Shown piece by piece: positions 52,972 to 62,084 of a stretch of 64,000 nucleotides of DNA. This DNA is from Candidatus Melainabacteria bacterium (GTDB lineage: Bacteria > Cyanobacteriota > Vampirovibrionia > Obscuribacterales > Obscuribacteraceae), in contig PLZS01000084.1 in assembly GCA_003153555.1 (NCBI GenBank), positions 110,108 to 174,107 on the forward strand. The letters are read 5' to 3'. Each line of letters opens with the position of its first letter. Position 1 is the stretch's first letter. Under the pieces are notes generated by a model that worked only from the letters and a program-made list of their open reading frames with translations, made no database searches and was not told the origin of the DNA. Position numbers and translations under genes: made by a program.

Positions 52972-54860
52972 ACCGAATCCATCGCTATAGAGGGAGGGTC
53001 AACGTTAAGGCTCTCGGCAAAAGTTCGCAAATCTGCCTCGAAATCCGCAGCGCTTGCATAGCGGCTCTCCGGGTCTAAAGCAGTGGAGCGAGCGATGATA
53101 CGATCAAGTTCTTCGGGCACATCAGCAATAAAACTTCTGGGATGCGAAGCCGTTAAGGGCTCTGGATCTTTACCCGTGATGAGGAAGAAAAGCGAGGCGC
53201 CCATTGCATAAATATCGCTTTGCACGCTTGTTTTGCCACGAAACTGTTCCGGTGGCATATAGCACTGTTTGCCGACAATAAGGCTCGTCTTGGTGGTTGC
53301 GCTCTCTTTGGCGACGTTGAAATCTACAAGTTTCAAAATTCCCGCGCTAGTCAAAAGTAGATTATCCGGGGTAAAGTCTTGATGCACCAAGGGTGGTGAC
53401 AAGGAATGCAAATAGTTCAACATCGCGCACATCTGCAAGGCAAGCTCTGTCGTTTTTGAAACATCGAACTTGCCATCTTTGCCGATAATTGATTTCAAGG
53501 ATGGTCCATCAATGTAATCCAAAACCAGATAAGCACGATGATCTTCTATGAAGACGTCATGCAACCTAACTATTTGCGGATGACTGAGGCGGCTCAATAT
53601 CTGCACTTCGTCCTCAAGTCTTTTCAAGGCGCGGCGGCGATCGTGCACATTGTTATGATCCGGCAAGACATACTCTTTAAGCACTACATCTGATATCAAG
53701 TAATTCGCCGACTCTGCCAAATATGCAGTGCCTTGCCCGCCGGCTCCAATCTGTTCCTTAATTGTGTAAAGTCCTTCATGCAGAACTGTTTGAGGAGCCA
53801 GAGCCGTAAGTAAAAGTCGCTGCGGTCTGTTCAGCAAAGCCTGCGTCCAAATTTCCGTATAACGATTTTGTTTCGGAAGCGTTTTTTCCAAAAGCTGAGG
53901 CAATTCACCTTGCACATGAGTCGGCAGGTAGAAGCGTAATGCATTCGCCAGTGCTTCCTTCTCAGGATTTCTTCGAATCGCGGTTACTTCGATGGAAAGT
54001 GGACGCCTCTTTGCGTATCTCAACGTGATCCGTTTACGTTGCTTTTTTCTCCCATATTCGCGCAATTCCACAGACTGAACTTCGTTCCAAGGTCTAAGAC
54101 CTGGCGTCCAGGAAACGAATAAACTCTTCCAATGCCGCCTTACGCCAGACGGCAACAGTCCAATATGCGTAGGCGCAAAAGGTCCCCAAGGACCTAGTGC
54201 GTGAAGCCGATAAAGACCAAACAATATCATACCGAAAATTATCAGTGGACCGCCAAGTGCATAAAGCAAACCGTGAAAGTGATCGGTCAAAAATTCAGCA
54301 GTATGCCCTCCATTCGGCCAAGACATTTGCGCAATCGTCACCATCAATTCAGGTGCAAACATTTTGAATGCTGCATAGATCGTTTCTATAGTTACGAATG
54401 GAGCGGCCATGCCGAAGAGCATTGCCAGACCGAACTCTTGCTGGCGCTCGGATTGGCGATGAGTTGCCATAGCAAGCTGCTGCAGGTCTTCTTCTAGATG
54501 TCCGTATTGGATAAGAACTTCGGTCTGTTGATATGGCTTGAGAGCATTCTGAGGTTCACGACGTGCGTGACTCGAGGCGAGTGATTTCTTCTCATTAACC
54601 GCCGGGGCTGGTTGCTCGTTCTGCACGACAGGAACTTGGTGCCTCTGAGCCGCAGGACTTGGTTGCTCCTCATGTGCAAGCGAATCTGATTGCGACTCCG
54701 GAGTGACAGGATCTGATTGCTGCTCCTGAGCGACAGGATCTGGTTGCTCCTCATGTGCAAGCAGATCTGGTTGCTCCTGAGCGACAAGATCTGCTTGTTC
54801 CTCTTGAGCGACAAGACCTAGTTGCTTCTCATGAGCGACAAGACCTGGTTGCTCAGACAT
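52968..54860 (-). CDS. Membrane Ser/Thr protein kinase, second gene of the kinase operon
   Basis: A 630-residue protein. Residues 1-~75 are imperfect repeats of about ten residues built on EEQPDLVAQ, then a Pro/Gln-rich linker. Two TM helices (~145-180, ~195-220), a PH-like module (~225-315: WNEVQSVEL, RKRITLRYAKRRPLSIEV) and a kinase (~360-620) follow. Catalytic motifs: glycine loop IGAGGQGTAYLA, lysine in VVLKEY, HQDFTPDN (HRD with R to Q), DFN for DFG. It is probably active. It overlaps the 495-residue kinase by eight bases and the next gene by four. GAGG lies eight bases before its ATG. Confidence 0.9.
   Translation of the reverse strand: MSEQPGLVAHEKQLGLVAQEEQADLVAQEQPDLLAHEEQPDPVAQEQQSDPVTPESQSDSLAHEEQPSPAAQRHQVPVVQNEQPAPAVNEKKSLASSHARREPQNALKPYQQTEVLIQYGHLEEDLQQLAMATHRQSERQQEFGLAMLFGMAAPFVTIETIYAAFKMFAPELMVTIAQMSWPNGGHTAEFLTDHFHGLLYALGGPLIIFGMILFGLYRLHALGPWGPFAPTHIGLLPSGVRRHWKSLFVSWTPGLRPWNEVQSVELREYGRKKQRKRITLRYAKRRPLSIEVTAIRRNPEKEALANALRFYLPTHVQGELPQLLEKTLPKQNRYTEIWTQALLNRPQRLLLTALAPQTVLHEGLYTIKEQIGAGGQGTAYLAESANYLISDVVLKEYVLPDHNNVHDRRRALKRLEDEVQILSRLSHPQIVRLHDVFIEDHRAYLVLDYIDGPSLKSIIGKDGKFDVSKTTELALQMCAMLNYLHSLSPPLVHQDFTPDNLLLTSAGILKLVDFNVAKESATTKTSLIVGKQCYMPPEQFRGKTSVQSDIYAMGASLFFLITGKDPEPLTASHPRSFIADVPEELDRIIARSTALDPESRYASAADFEADLRTFAESLNVDPPSIAMDSV
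54646..54860 (-). repeat. Tandem coding repeats for a Gln/Glu-rich N terminus
   Basis: About seven diverged copies of a ~27-30-base unit (GAGCAACC... type, seen on the plus strand as GGTTGCTCCTCATGTGCAAG and variants) encode the EEQPDLVAQ-like repeats. Such tandem repeats often vary in copy number. Confidence 0.65.
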
Positions 54861-56340
54861 CTTCGCGACCTCTATTCATGCCGATTGCAGCATGAGTCTT
54901 CTTGGCTGTAATCAAGTTGAGTCGTTCGCTAAGCTCGCTTGCATCTTTGATGCGTTCTGCCAAATCGAGTTTCGTGCATGCATGAACTAAATCATCGAGA
55001 GGTGCGGAAATCGACTGATCAATTTTTCTCGGACGCGAAGATGTTAATGGCTCTGGATCCTTTCCTGTCAGAAGAAAATAGATGGTGGCACCCAATGAGT
55101 AAATATCACTTTGCGGTGTCACTTTCCCTCTAATTTGCTCAGGAGACATGTACGCTTGTTTACCGACCAGTGTGCCAGTAGCTTCACCAACAAATTCATT
55201 GGCAGCGCCGAAATCTATGAGCACAGCATCGCCAGCCTTGTTGATAACGATGTTGTCCGGCGAAATGTCTCTATGAATCACAGGTGGATGTTGTGAATGC
55301 AAATATTGCAACACATCAGACATCTGTTCGGCCCATCTCAAGACGCTTTCAACGGGCTGTTTTCCCTTTTGTCGTGCCAGGTCACGGGCATCAGGACCTT
55401 CGATATACTCCAGAAGCAAATAATCGCGCGCGGTATCAACAAAATGATCGATCACTTTCGCAATGTTCGGATGATTGAGTTTGATCAAAATCTCCGCTTC
55501 GCGCCTGAAATGTTCTTTAGCCTTTTCCTTCGTCTTCTCATCAGTGGTGCTTGGTATGACAGACTCTTTCAAAACAAACAGACCACCTTGATCTTCTTTC
55601 ACAGTATAGATCGCAGAAAATCCACCCGCAGCAATTTGCTTGACGACAACTAATGTATCATTGCGTAATTTCTGCCCTACCTGTAGTGGCACAAAAGCTG
55701 TAAAACTATAATTGTTTGCTAACTCCTCTTCCCAAAACTTTGTGTAAGACAGCTCTTTCACATCGCTCAAATCGCCATTCTCAAGGTCCCACAACCGGGG
55801 CACATGTTCAAGCTGGCGGTCCACCTGCGAGCCTTCACGCGCCCACTCTTGCAATGCGGCAACGAAGGAACCGACACTTTCTCTGGTAAATTTTTGAAGC
55901 GGTAAAGTCAGCGTACCACCAGACTTAAACACCAATCGCAGTGCGCTTCCGCCTTTACGAATTGGAGAGTCTAATTTGCCCATAGCAGAAATGATTTCAA
56001 CAGATTCGACATCAGACCATAATCGAATGGTACGACCACCTAAGCTCAGGCAAGTGGTGATTGGAAAAGAAACACCCCTTTCGCCGATGCTGATCATGTC
56101 GCTGGCGACGCACAAAAGAGCTAATCCAGCCATTAGTGTCAGAAACGGAAGACAGAGTATCGTCAAAAATGGCACGAAATAAGTGCCAGCCACTCCCAAA
56201 CCCGCTAGAATTACCATTAACAGATAAAGCGCACTTTGTGAGCTGGAGTCAAACTCCCTGAGCTTGAGCCTGAAGTGTGCTCCAGGCACCGAGCGATACG
56301 TAATCGCTTTGAGCTTGGCAGTTTTTTTGATTTTGAACAT
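54853..56340 (-). CDS. Membrane Ser/Thr protein kinase, first gene of the kinase operon
   Basis: A 495-residue Hanks-type kinase with two TM helices near the N terminus (~35-80), a PH-like beta module (~83-185: ISIGERGVSFPITT, WSDVESVEIISAMG, LRLVFKSGGTLTLPL), and a kinase domain (~225-485). Catalytic residues are intact: AAGGFSAIY loop, lysine in FVLKES, HRDISPDN and DFG. Activation-loop and APE-type SPEQ follow. No extracytoplasmic sensor exceeds a short loop. It heads four overlapping genes with the same plan. An AGGA lies five bases before the ATG. Confidence 0.93.
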   Translation of the reverse strand: MFKIKKTAKLKAITYRSVPGAHFRLKLREFDSSSQSALYLLMVILAGLGVAGTYFVPFLTILCLPFLTLMAGLALLCVASDMISIGERGVSFPITTCLSLGGRTIRLWSDVESVEIISAMGKLDSPIRKGGSALRLVFKSGGTLTLPLQKFTRESVGSFVAALQEWAREGSQVDRQLEHVPRLWDLENGDLSDVKELSYTKFWEEELANNYSFTAFVPLQVGQKLRNDTLVVVKQIAAGGFSAIYTVKEDQGGLFVLKESVIPSTTDEKTKEKAKEHFRREAEILIKLNHPNIAKVIDHFVDTARDYLLLEYIEGPDARDLARQKGKQPVESVLRWAEQMSDVLQYLHSQHPPVIHRDISPDNIVINKAGDAVLIDFGAANEFVGEATGTLVGKQAYMSPEQIRGKVTPQSDIYSLGATIYFLLTGKDPEPLTSSRPRKIDQSISAPLDDLVHACTKLDLAERIKDASELSERLNLITAKKTHAAIGMNRGREDV

Positions 56341-56528
56341 GCTGTCCTGTCAAATAACACCCACAAGTATTATGCCCAGCACGTCAGCACTGGCATCGCT
56401 GAGCCCTCTACGTGTATGTATAGCTCCGAAGGCGGCTATGGGCAGCCAGGATGGACTTGCCGGCTAACACAGACGCTCGCTGATTCCTAGCGAACGCGAT
56501 TAAATAAAATGAACTATTGAAAGCGCTA

Positions 56529-57563
56529 TTACCCAGCGCTCATAGGCAAATTGAGTGGCTGTTCCATCTGAAGTTTCATCTCGGTGCCAGATGGAATGAT
56601 CACATCTCGTCCCTTACGCAAAAGCATGTCCATCGCTCCTAGACCGCCCCCAAACGCAGCTCCCGCCCACGCCCCGGTGCCTGCTCCTGACCCGCCGCCG
56701 ACAATAGCGCCTAGACCCGTGCCTAGCGCCGCACCCAATCCTGCTCCACCCACACCGCGAAGGGCGAACTGCCCTAGCTTCGCTTTCCATCCTTCACCGC
56801 GCTCGATTCCGTTGACGTCCTTATATCTGCCGATGCTTCCAATTAGATGTGCACTGATGGGAAAGTTGGCACCGCTAGGAAGTCGCAAACTATTAAACTC
56901 AATGCTAAGCGAGCCGGATCGACTTAATCTTCTGCCGGCCTTCGCTTCGGTGATTTGACCGCTGACTACCGTTCCGGCAGGGAGGTAACCAGTTCCGTTT
57001 AGAGGCACGTTGTTGCTCACAGTTGCCTCGATAAAATCACCATCCTTGGCGACCTGAGTTGAGATCGAGGTGCGCAAGTCGATAGGTATGACTAATCCTT
57101 GTGGAAGACAAGTCACACCGCCTCTATAGTATGGAGCGGGCTGTTGCGGTTGCTCGTATGGCGAATAATTTGTAGGCGGTGCATAGTCTGGCGAGCCGGA
57201 CGGGTAGTAGCCAGGTCGCGTATAACGTTCTCCATATCCTTGCTGCTGATTTTGATAATCGTAGCGAGGATACTGAAAAGGTTGACTGGCTGGTTGAGTG
57301 GACGATTGTTCGTATGGTTGATTGAAAGGTTGACTGGGCGGTTGTTGATCCGATGGTTGACTAGAATAATAATTCGCTTCAGGATTCGACACCTCCGATG
57401 GTGGCTGCGCTGCAGGCATAGGCGCAGACTGTGGCCTTTCCGGTGACAGCTCAACGCCACTTCCTGTCGGCTCATCCTGCGCAAGCACCGTATTTGGTGC
57501 AGCCGCACAAAACAGAAAAAGCAGCAAACCGAGAATGACTATTTTCCAACAAGAATGCAGCAC
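56529..57563 (-). CDS. Secreted Pro/Gln-rich protein with beta domain and glycine zipper
   Basis: A 344-residue exported protein from GTG 57563 (GGGAG eight bases before). Signal peptide ILGLLLFLFCAAAPNTVLAQ. Residues ~25-145 are low-complexity (Pro/Gln/Ser/Tyr, e.g. QQPPSQPFNQPYEQ). A beta domain (~150-255) has LPAGTVVSGQITEAKAGRR, IEFNSLRLPSGA, like TrbI/VirB10-type beta domains. A glycine zipper follows (~265-305, GAGLGAALGTGLGAIVGGGSG). It ends MKLQMEQPLNLP. Function unknown; probably envelope. Confidence 0.8.
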   Translation of the reverse strand: MLHSCWKIVILGLLLFLFCAAAPNTVLAQDEPTGSGVELSPERPQSAPMPAAQPPSEVSNPEANYYSSQPSDQQPPSQPFNQPYEQSSTQPASQPFQYPRYDYQNQQQGYGERYTRPGYYPSGSPDYAPPTNYSPYEQPQQPAPYYRGGVTCLPQGLVIPIDLRTSISTQVAKDGDFIEATVSNNVPLNGTGYLPAGTVVSGQITEAKAGRRLSRSGSLSIEFNSLRLPSGANFPISAHLIGSIGRYKDVNGIERGEGWKAKLGQFALRGVGGAGLGAALGTGLGAIVGGGSGAGTGAWAGAAFGGGLGAMDMLLRKGRDVIIPSGTEMKLQMEQPLNLPMSAG

Positions 57564-57724
57564 AAATTTGACTCCCGTGAGCGAAGGCTACATTGTCCCA
57601 CACAGATAGCGCGGGAAGACTTCTTACCTATTTCCTTAGAACTACGACTTTTGCGTAATTTCCCCAATGGAACAGCCGCAGGTTATCAATAGAATAGCTT
57701 CACCAACCTGATGAGGACGCCCAA

Positions 57725-59962
57725 ATGGCAGACAGAATCGGAACCCTAGACATCACCCTGAAAGCAGCTCAAGACTTGCCTAGCGCAGGTGCCCAGTTCG
57801 TCAAAGAAGCTTATGATCATCCTGTCGACACAGCTATTGTCACGGCAAAGACGCTAGTCACTTCAGCGGTAATGGGTGCAGGACTCGGCTACATCATTCC
57901 AGCCAGAGGACCTGCCGGCATGATTATCGGCGCCGCTTTCACTATTCCGATGGTCATTGGGGCGGTAAACAGAGTTAGAGAAGCAGAAGATCAGGCTAAT
58001 CGACCTGGCGGCAGTCTCGATCAAGCTTCAAAAGGTTTAGCCAAAAGCGCTGTAGCTGGTTCAGTTGACCTAGGATTGAACCTGGCTGGAGGATTCGCCG
58101 GAGCGAGCTTCGGACATAACGTAGCAACAAGCGATACAGCCTTCGGCGCTTTCGCCCAGAAAAGTCAGCGCTTCATTCTTAAAGGCGAAAACGAAGCGAT
58201 GTTGGCGACAGATTCCTGGTCCGGCAAGATGCGCAACATGTTTTCGCGATCTGAGACAGCACCTGTTACAGAAACGCCGATGGGTGGACCAGCTATGGAC
58301 GTTGCCACCGTCAAGGCTAAATCTCGCGGCATCTTGAACACCAACTTGGAGATGGACGCTCCTGTCACGACAGCCGAATCACTAATAACGGCTAAACCAA
58401 CCACAGCTCTGGGTCGCCGTTTACAACAATACGGCATCGCCAATGAAACGGTCGATCGCTCGCTAACCGGTAGCGCTGACGATTTGACCATGTATTACGG
58501 CTCATTGCACGGGCACTCGCGCTACTCTGACGGAATGGGACTGCCAAAAGATTTGTTTAACCGCGCTCAGACAGAAGGGCAGCAAGTCACCACCATCACC
58601 GACCACAACCATGCCGCAGCACGCGGCGGTGTAGGCAAAGACGATCCCCGCACACCTGATCAGGCCGGCACACCAACCGTTGCAGAGAATCCAATCGAGT
58701 ACGCGCAGACGTTTGCTGACGCCAAGGCGACCACAAACCCGGATCACCTTTCGCTCGTCGGCGTCGAAATGGGCACCATCGGCAAAGTTGGCGGCGGCGG
58801 ACACACTCACGGAATGGCAGGGGCTGAATCGATCGGCGAAGCAATGCCGGACGGCCATCCCTTCGATTTAGCTGAGGCACGCGCTGACTCTAATGCCGCC
58901 GCGCACATCGGTGGCGTTAACCACATCAATCTTTTCGAAGTTCCGACATTCTTTGAGAGTGTCAAAAAGCAACCAGGCGCTTTAACCAGCTTTATGTCCC
59001 GCCTCGCAGGCAAAGAACCGGAGCCAGTTGTCTCGGTGCCAGACGTGGTCAAATACAACGACGGCGACTATAAGAGTATGGTCACTCATCTAGATGGCAT
59101 GAAGGACACGACCGGCAACACACCAGTTATCCAGCTCAATCATCCACGCTATCTTGCTGACGAAAATCCGAACACACCTGCAGCGGACCGCAGCAGAGAC
59201 TACGGTCAAAAGTCATTTAAAAATCAAGACGAATGGTTGCGTCGCTTTGTTGACCCCTATGTCCGACAGATTGAATTGATCAAAGGCGGCGCCCTCAATC
59301 CGAATCCAGTCGATACAGTTCCAACTGGCAATCTAGATCCGACAAGCTTCGCTGGCTACATTGACAAAGGTGTGCATGCAAGCCCAACATTTGGACGCGA
59401 TTTCCACTTTGGCGATCCAGTTGGAAATCCCGGCGCAACTGGAATTTATGCTAAAGGTTTGGATAAGGTGAACATTCTCGATGCTTTAAGAGAACGCCGA
59501 ACCATCGCTACAACTAGCCGAGAAAATCTAAGCGGCGTGCTCACTGCAAACGATAAATTCGTTATGGGAAGCATTTTGGATCAGAGCGCAGTTGATAGTC
59601 TGGCGCTAAAAATGAAAATCGACGGAAAGATTGACCCCGAAGCATCTTATTCAGTCAAATTGTGGGGCGACAAGAAAGTCGGCGACGGCAAGTTGGCCGA
59701 AGTTGTGCAAGAACAAAAGATGACAGGAAGTCAGCTGCTGAGCTCGAACCAAATCGTTGCATTCGATCCTGTAACCAGCAAAGTCGGTCAAAGTTCTGCC
59801 TATTATGTGGAAGTCGGCAGAACGGATCCGAAGACATCGAATCTGGATCGCATGTGGACAGCGCCGATCTGGGTTGAACCACTGGCGGGCGCACAGCATT
59901 CACTGGCAACTCGCTGGCTAGCGGGCGCCGGAGCGGCACAATTGTTAGGCACAGGATTCTAG
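57725..59962 (+). CDS. PHP-domain protein (CehA/McbA-like) with glycine-zipper N terminus
   Basis: A 745-residue protein. N-terminal ~140 residues contain a glycine-rich hydrophobic segment (VMGAGLGYIIPARGPAGMIIGAAFTIP). The C-terminal ~490 residues carry PHP metal-site motifs: SLHGHSRYSDGMG (HxH, SDG), TITDHNHAA (DHN), GVEMGTI, and later NHPRY and RDFHFG. Such domains hold two or three metals and hydrolyse phosphoesters or related bonds. This architecture is unusual for the family. GAGGA lies before the ATG. Membrane association through the N terminus is likely. Confidence 0.83.
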   Translation: MADRIGTLDITLKAAQDLPSAGAQFVKEAYDHPVDTAIVTAKTLVTSAVMGAGLGYIIPARGPAGMIIGAAFTIPMVIGAVNRVREAEDQANRPGGSLDQASKGLAKSAVAGSVDLGLNLAGGFAGASFGHNVATSDTAFGAFAQKSQRFILKGENEAMLATDSWSGKMRNMFSRSETAPVTETPMGGPAMDVATVKAKSRGILNTNLEMDAPVTTAESLITAKPTTALGRRLQQYGIANETVDRSLTGSADDLTMYYGSLHGHSRYSDGMGLPKDLFNRAQTEGQQVTTITDHNHAAARGGVGKDDPRTPDQAGTPTVAENPIEYAQTFADAKATTNPDHLSLVGVEMGTIGKVGGGGHTHGMAGAESIGEAMPDGHPFDLAEARADSNAAAHIGGVNHINLFEVPTFFESVKKQPGALTSFMSRLAGKEPEPVVSVPDVVKYNDGDYKSMVTHLDGMKDTTGNTPVIQLNHPRYLADENPNTPAADRSRDYGQKSFKNQDEWLRRFVDPYVRQIELIKGGALNPNPVDTVPTGNLDPTSFAGYIDKGVHASPTFGRDFHFGDPVGNPGATGIYAKGLDKVNILDALRERRTIATTSRENLSGVLTANDKFVMGSILDQSAVDSLALKMKIDGKIDPEASYSVKLWGDKKVGDGKLAEVVQEQKMTGSQLLSSNQIVAFDPVTSKVGQSSAYYVEVGRTDPKTSNLDRMWTAPIWVEPLAGAQHSLATRWLAGAGAAQLLGTGF

Positions 59963-59999
59963 CCTGGAAGCGCCGGCATCTCTCGCTGCACCGAAAATG

Positions 60000-60068
60000 G
60001 AGCGCGGGTCACCAGACCCGCCTTGATACGTGATCATGGGCGGCTTTGGACAGCCGCGCTCCATCCGT
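60000..60068. repeat. Palindromic (cruciform-type) repeat with two inner hairpins
   Basis: Outer 11-base arms ATGGAGCGCGG and CCGCGCTCCAT enclose two hairpins: GCGGGTC-ACCA-GACCCGC (60004-60021) and GCGGCT-TTGGAC-AGCCGC (60040-60057). The first stem equals that at 21147. The element lies downstream of the PHP gene and upstream of the next gene, so it may be a REP-type element or terminator. Confidence 0.7.
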
Positions 60069-60100
60069 GAGCGCATCTAGGTTTAACTTCGCTCCTAGGA

Positions 60101-60292
60101 ATGCCGATCGGTCTAGCCATGACCGAGATTTGCCGGGCAAGTACTCAATCGAAAAACAAACTCAACCGGCAATCAGACCCGACTGTTAATATAGCAATCG
60201 GGCACATATTACTAGATAGACAATTATTAGAGATGGAACAAATGAATGGTGCGCTTTTTAAAAGTGCGTTGCTCGTAAGAGACAAACAGTGA
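60101..60292 (+). CDS. Small protein resembling half of an MshEN-like module
   Basis: A 63-residue frame from ATG 60101. IGHILLDRQLLEMEQMNGAL and SALLVRDKQ line up with the module pattern of the protein at 28140-29324 (LGRILVxxGxISDxxANAA.SSQILIRDKK). The N-terminal ~28 residues are unrelated and polar. It overlaps the next gene by four bases (GTGA), so translation coupling is possible. It is either a small functional protein or a truncated module remnant. Confidence 0.55.
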   Translation: MPIGLAMTEICRASTQSKNKLNRQSDPTVNIAIGHILLDRQLLEMEQMNGALFKSALLVRDKQ

Positions 60293-61518
60293 GCACATCA
60301 GCACGGAAGCGACAAGTAATTAAGGCCATTCGCGATCTAAACAATCGCATTACTGTGGCTGACGTTGTGGCGACTACGGGGCTCTCGCTAAACGAAGTAA
60401 GTGAAGAGTTAAACTCCGTCGCAGCGCAAAGTCAGGCGACGTTGGAAGTAACAAACGTCGGTGAAGTGTTCTATTACTTTCCGCAAAATTTCGCCTACGC
60501 ATACTACGCTCACGGCTTCAAAAAAGTGTTGCTCAATTTATGGAACAGCATTTTCAAAGCCATCTTCTTTTTATTCCGCATCTCATTTGGTGTCATTCTT
60601 CTTTTGTCATTCCTATTTATCTTTGGCACAATCCTGCTGTTCCAAACAGTAATCGCCGCTGGTATGGGAGCTTCTCAAGAAGTCGGAGCGATGTGGGTGG
60701 ACTTCTTAGGACTGGTCAAAAGAGTGGCTGTTCAGGATCTCGTTCTGTGGAAGAAGCAGGAAAGTTCTGCGGACCAGGACACGCAATCTCAGGGTAAATC
60801 GCGTCAAGGCTTTCTGCTTGATTGCTATTCCTTTCTCTTCGGCGAAGAGAACCCAAATGAACACCTCGCTGAAGAACGATGGAAACTCTTAGCTCAAGTG
60901 ATTCGCCTAAACGAGGGCATCATAATTGCCGAGCACTTGCCACCATATACAGGGCGTCCGGCAAACGATGAACCAGCGCTATTCAAAGTGCTTTCAAAGT
61001 TTAGTGGTTTTCCAAAATTGTCTGAATCCGGTCAATTGGTATATGTATTTCCAAACATGCAACAGCGCAGCACGAACACATCCTACACATTTATGCCGGA
61101 GCTTATCGAAGAGAAGCCATGGCACTTCTCAAAGATGAGCGGAGAGACGCTGCGTCCCGTCATGGCGTTGGCTGTGGGAAATTTTCTTGGCAGTCTATTT
61201 TTCTGGTGGCTTTGTTTATACACGCACAGAGTAAGTCAACCACCAACAGTATTCTTGTTTTTCGCAATTTACGGAACGTTGTTTGTTCTCGTTCCCGTGA
61301 TTCGCCTTGCTGTAATCAAAATCTTGAATTGGCAGATCGCTCAACGAAATAAAGTCGCAAAAGGATTCGAAAATTTGATCGGCTCACCAGATCCCGAAAT
61401 CCGACTGAAGTTAGAAGACGCAGAAAAAATTCGTAGAGATTTTGGCACCACTACTAGTGACGGAATCGTCTACACGACGCAGAAGGATTACCTAGAACAA
61501 CTAACCGACAACCTATAA
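60289..61518 (+). CDS. wHTH membrane protein conserved in cyanobacteria-like lineages
   Basis: A 409-residue protein from GTG. The N terminus is a winged helix (~1-65: SARKRQVIKAIRDLNNRITVADVV; VGEVFYYFPQNF). It is followed by a TM hairpin (~95-130, FFLFRISFGVILLLSFLFIFG), a ~150-residue soluble region with a second wHTH-like part (ERWKLLAQVIRLNEGIIIAEHL; LVYVFPNMQQRS), and a C-terminal pair of TM helices (~285-345). I recall a similar protein family in cyanobacteria and plant plastids of unknown function; this needs a search. Confidence 0.75.
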   Translation: MSTSARKRQVIKAIRDLNNRITVADVVATTGLSLNEVSEELNSVAAQSQATLEVTNVGEVFYYFPQNFAYAYYAHGFKKVLLNLWNSIFKAIFFLFRISFGVILLLSFLFIFGTILLFQTVIAAGMGASQEVGAMWVDFLGLVKRVAVQDLVLWKKQESSADQDTQSQGKSRQGFLLDCYSFLFGEENPNEHLAEERWKLLAQVIRLNEGIIIAEHLPPYTGRPANDEPALFKVLSKFSGFPKLSESGQLVYVFPNMQQRSTNTSYTFMPELIEEKPWHFSKMSGETLRPVMALAVGNFLGSLFFWWLCLYTHRVSQPPTVFLFFAIYGTLFVLVPVIRLAVIKILNWQIAQRNKVAKGFENLIGSPDPEIRLKLEDAEKIRRDFGTTTSDGIVYTTQKDYLEQLTDNL

Positions 61519-61590
61519 AAGATCTCGAGCGCGCAATCTATAAAAGATCTGGAGTGCACAATCCCTAAAAGATCTGGAGCCCACGCGTCC
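61513..61590 (+). repeat. 25-base tandem repeat, three copies
   Basis: The core AAAAGATCTSGAG recurs at exact 25-base spacing (61517, 61542, 61567). It starts at the stop of the wHTH membrane gene. The third copy runs into a hairpin CACGCG-TCC-CGCGTG, a possible terminator. Confidence 0.75.
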
Positions 61591-61620
61591 CGCGTGCTTC
61601 GAAACGCTCTGTGAACGGAG

Positions 61621-61887
61621 TCAGGAGTCTGCCGGATACACAGTCTTAGAGCCGTCGTAATGCATGCGATAGACATTACCGAGACCAACCGCCGATGCAA
61701 GTACTGTTTGCACAATGGAAGTTGCTTTTTCTCTGACTGCAGTGTGATCAGAAAGAAGTTCAAACTCGCTGGATTCAAGATACCAATCAATACCGTCACG
61801 CGTTACCTTCGCGCTCGGATCAGTATGCTTTGCTTGTAGCTGAGCCAACGCACTATCATCGGCTTGAAGTTTAACCTTCCAGTCCAT
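61621..61887 (-). CDS. Small conserved-looking hypothetical protein
   Basis: An 88-residue soluble protein, helix/strand mixture: MDWKVKLQADDSALAQLQAKH, then GIDWYLESSEFELLSDHTAV and EKATSIVQTVLASAVGL. No cysteine, signal or TM helix. GAGGAG lies before the ATG. It is convergent with the wHTH membrane gene. Not recognised. Confidence 0.7.
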   Translation of the reverse strand: MDWKVKLQADDSALAQLQAKHTDPSAKVTRDGIDWYLESSEFELLSDHTAVREKATSIVQTVLASAVGLGNVYRMHYDGSKTVYPADS

Positions 61888-62084
61888 TTTTACTCCTCAC
61901 AGTGCAACCATATATGGTGCTCACAATTTGGGTCGAAACGCGACCTATTGCTCACGAAGCAAAAGGTATTATAAAAATAGCACGTTCGGCTTGAGTTGTC
62001 TGGGCTAGATTCGAATAGTCTTATTGCAACCAGGCCTAGCCGAATGGAAGTTTACAGCCACTGGCACTTGGGAATGAATCACCC

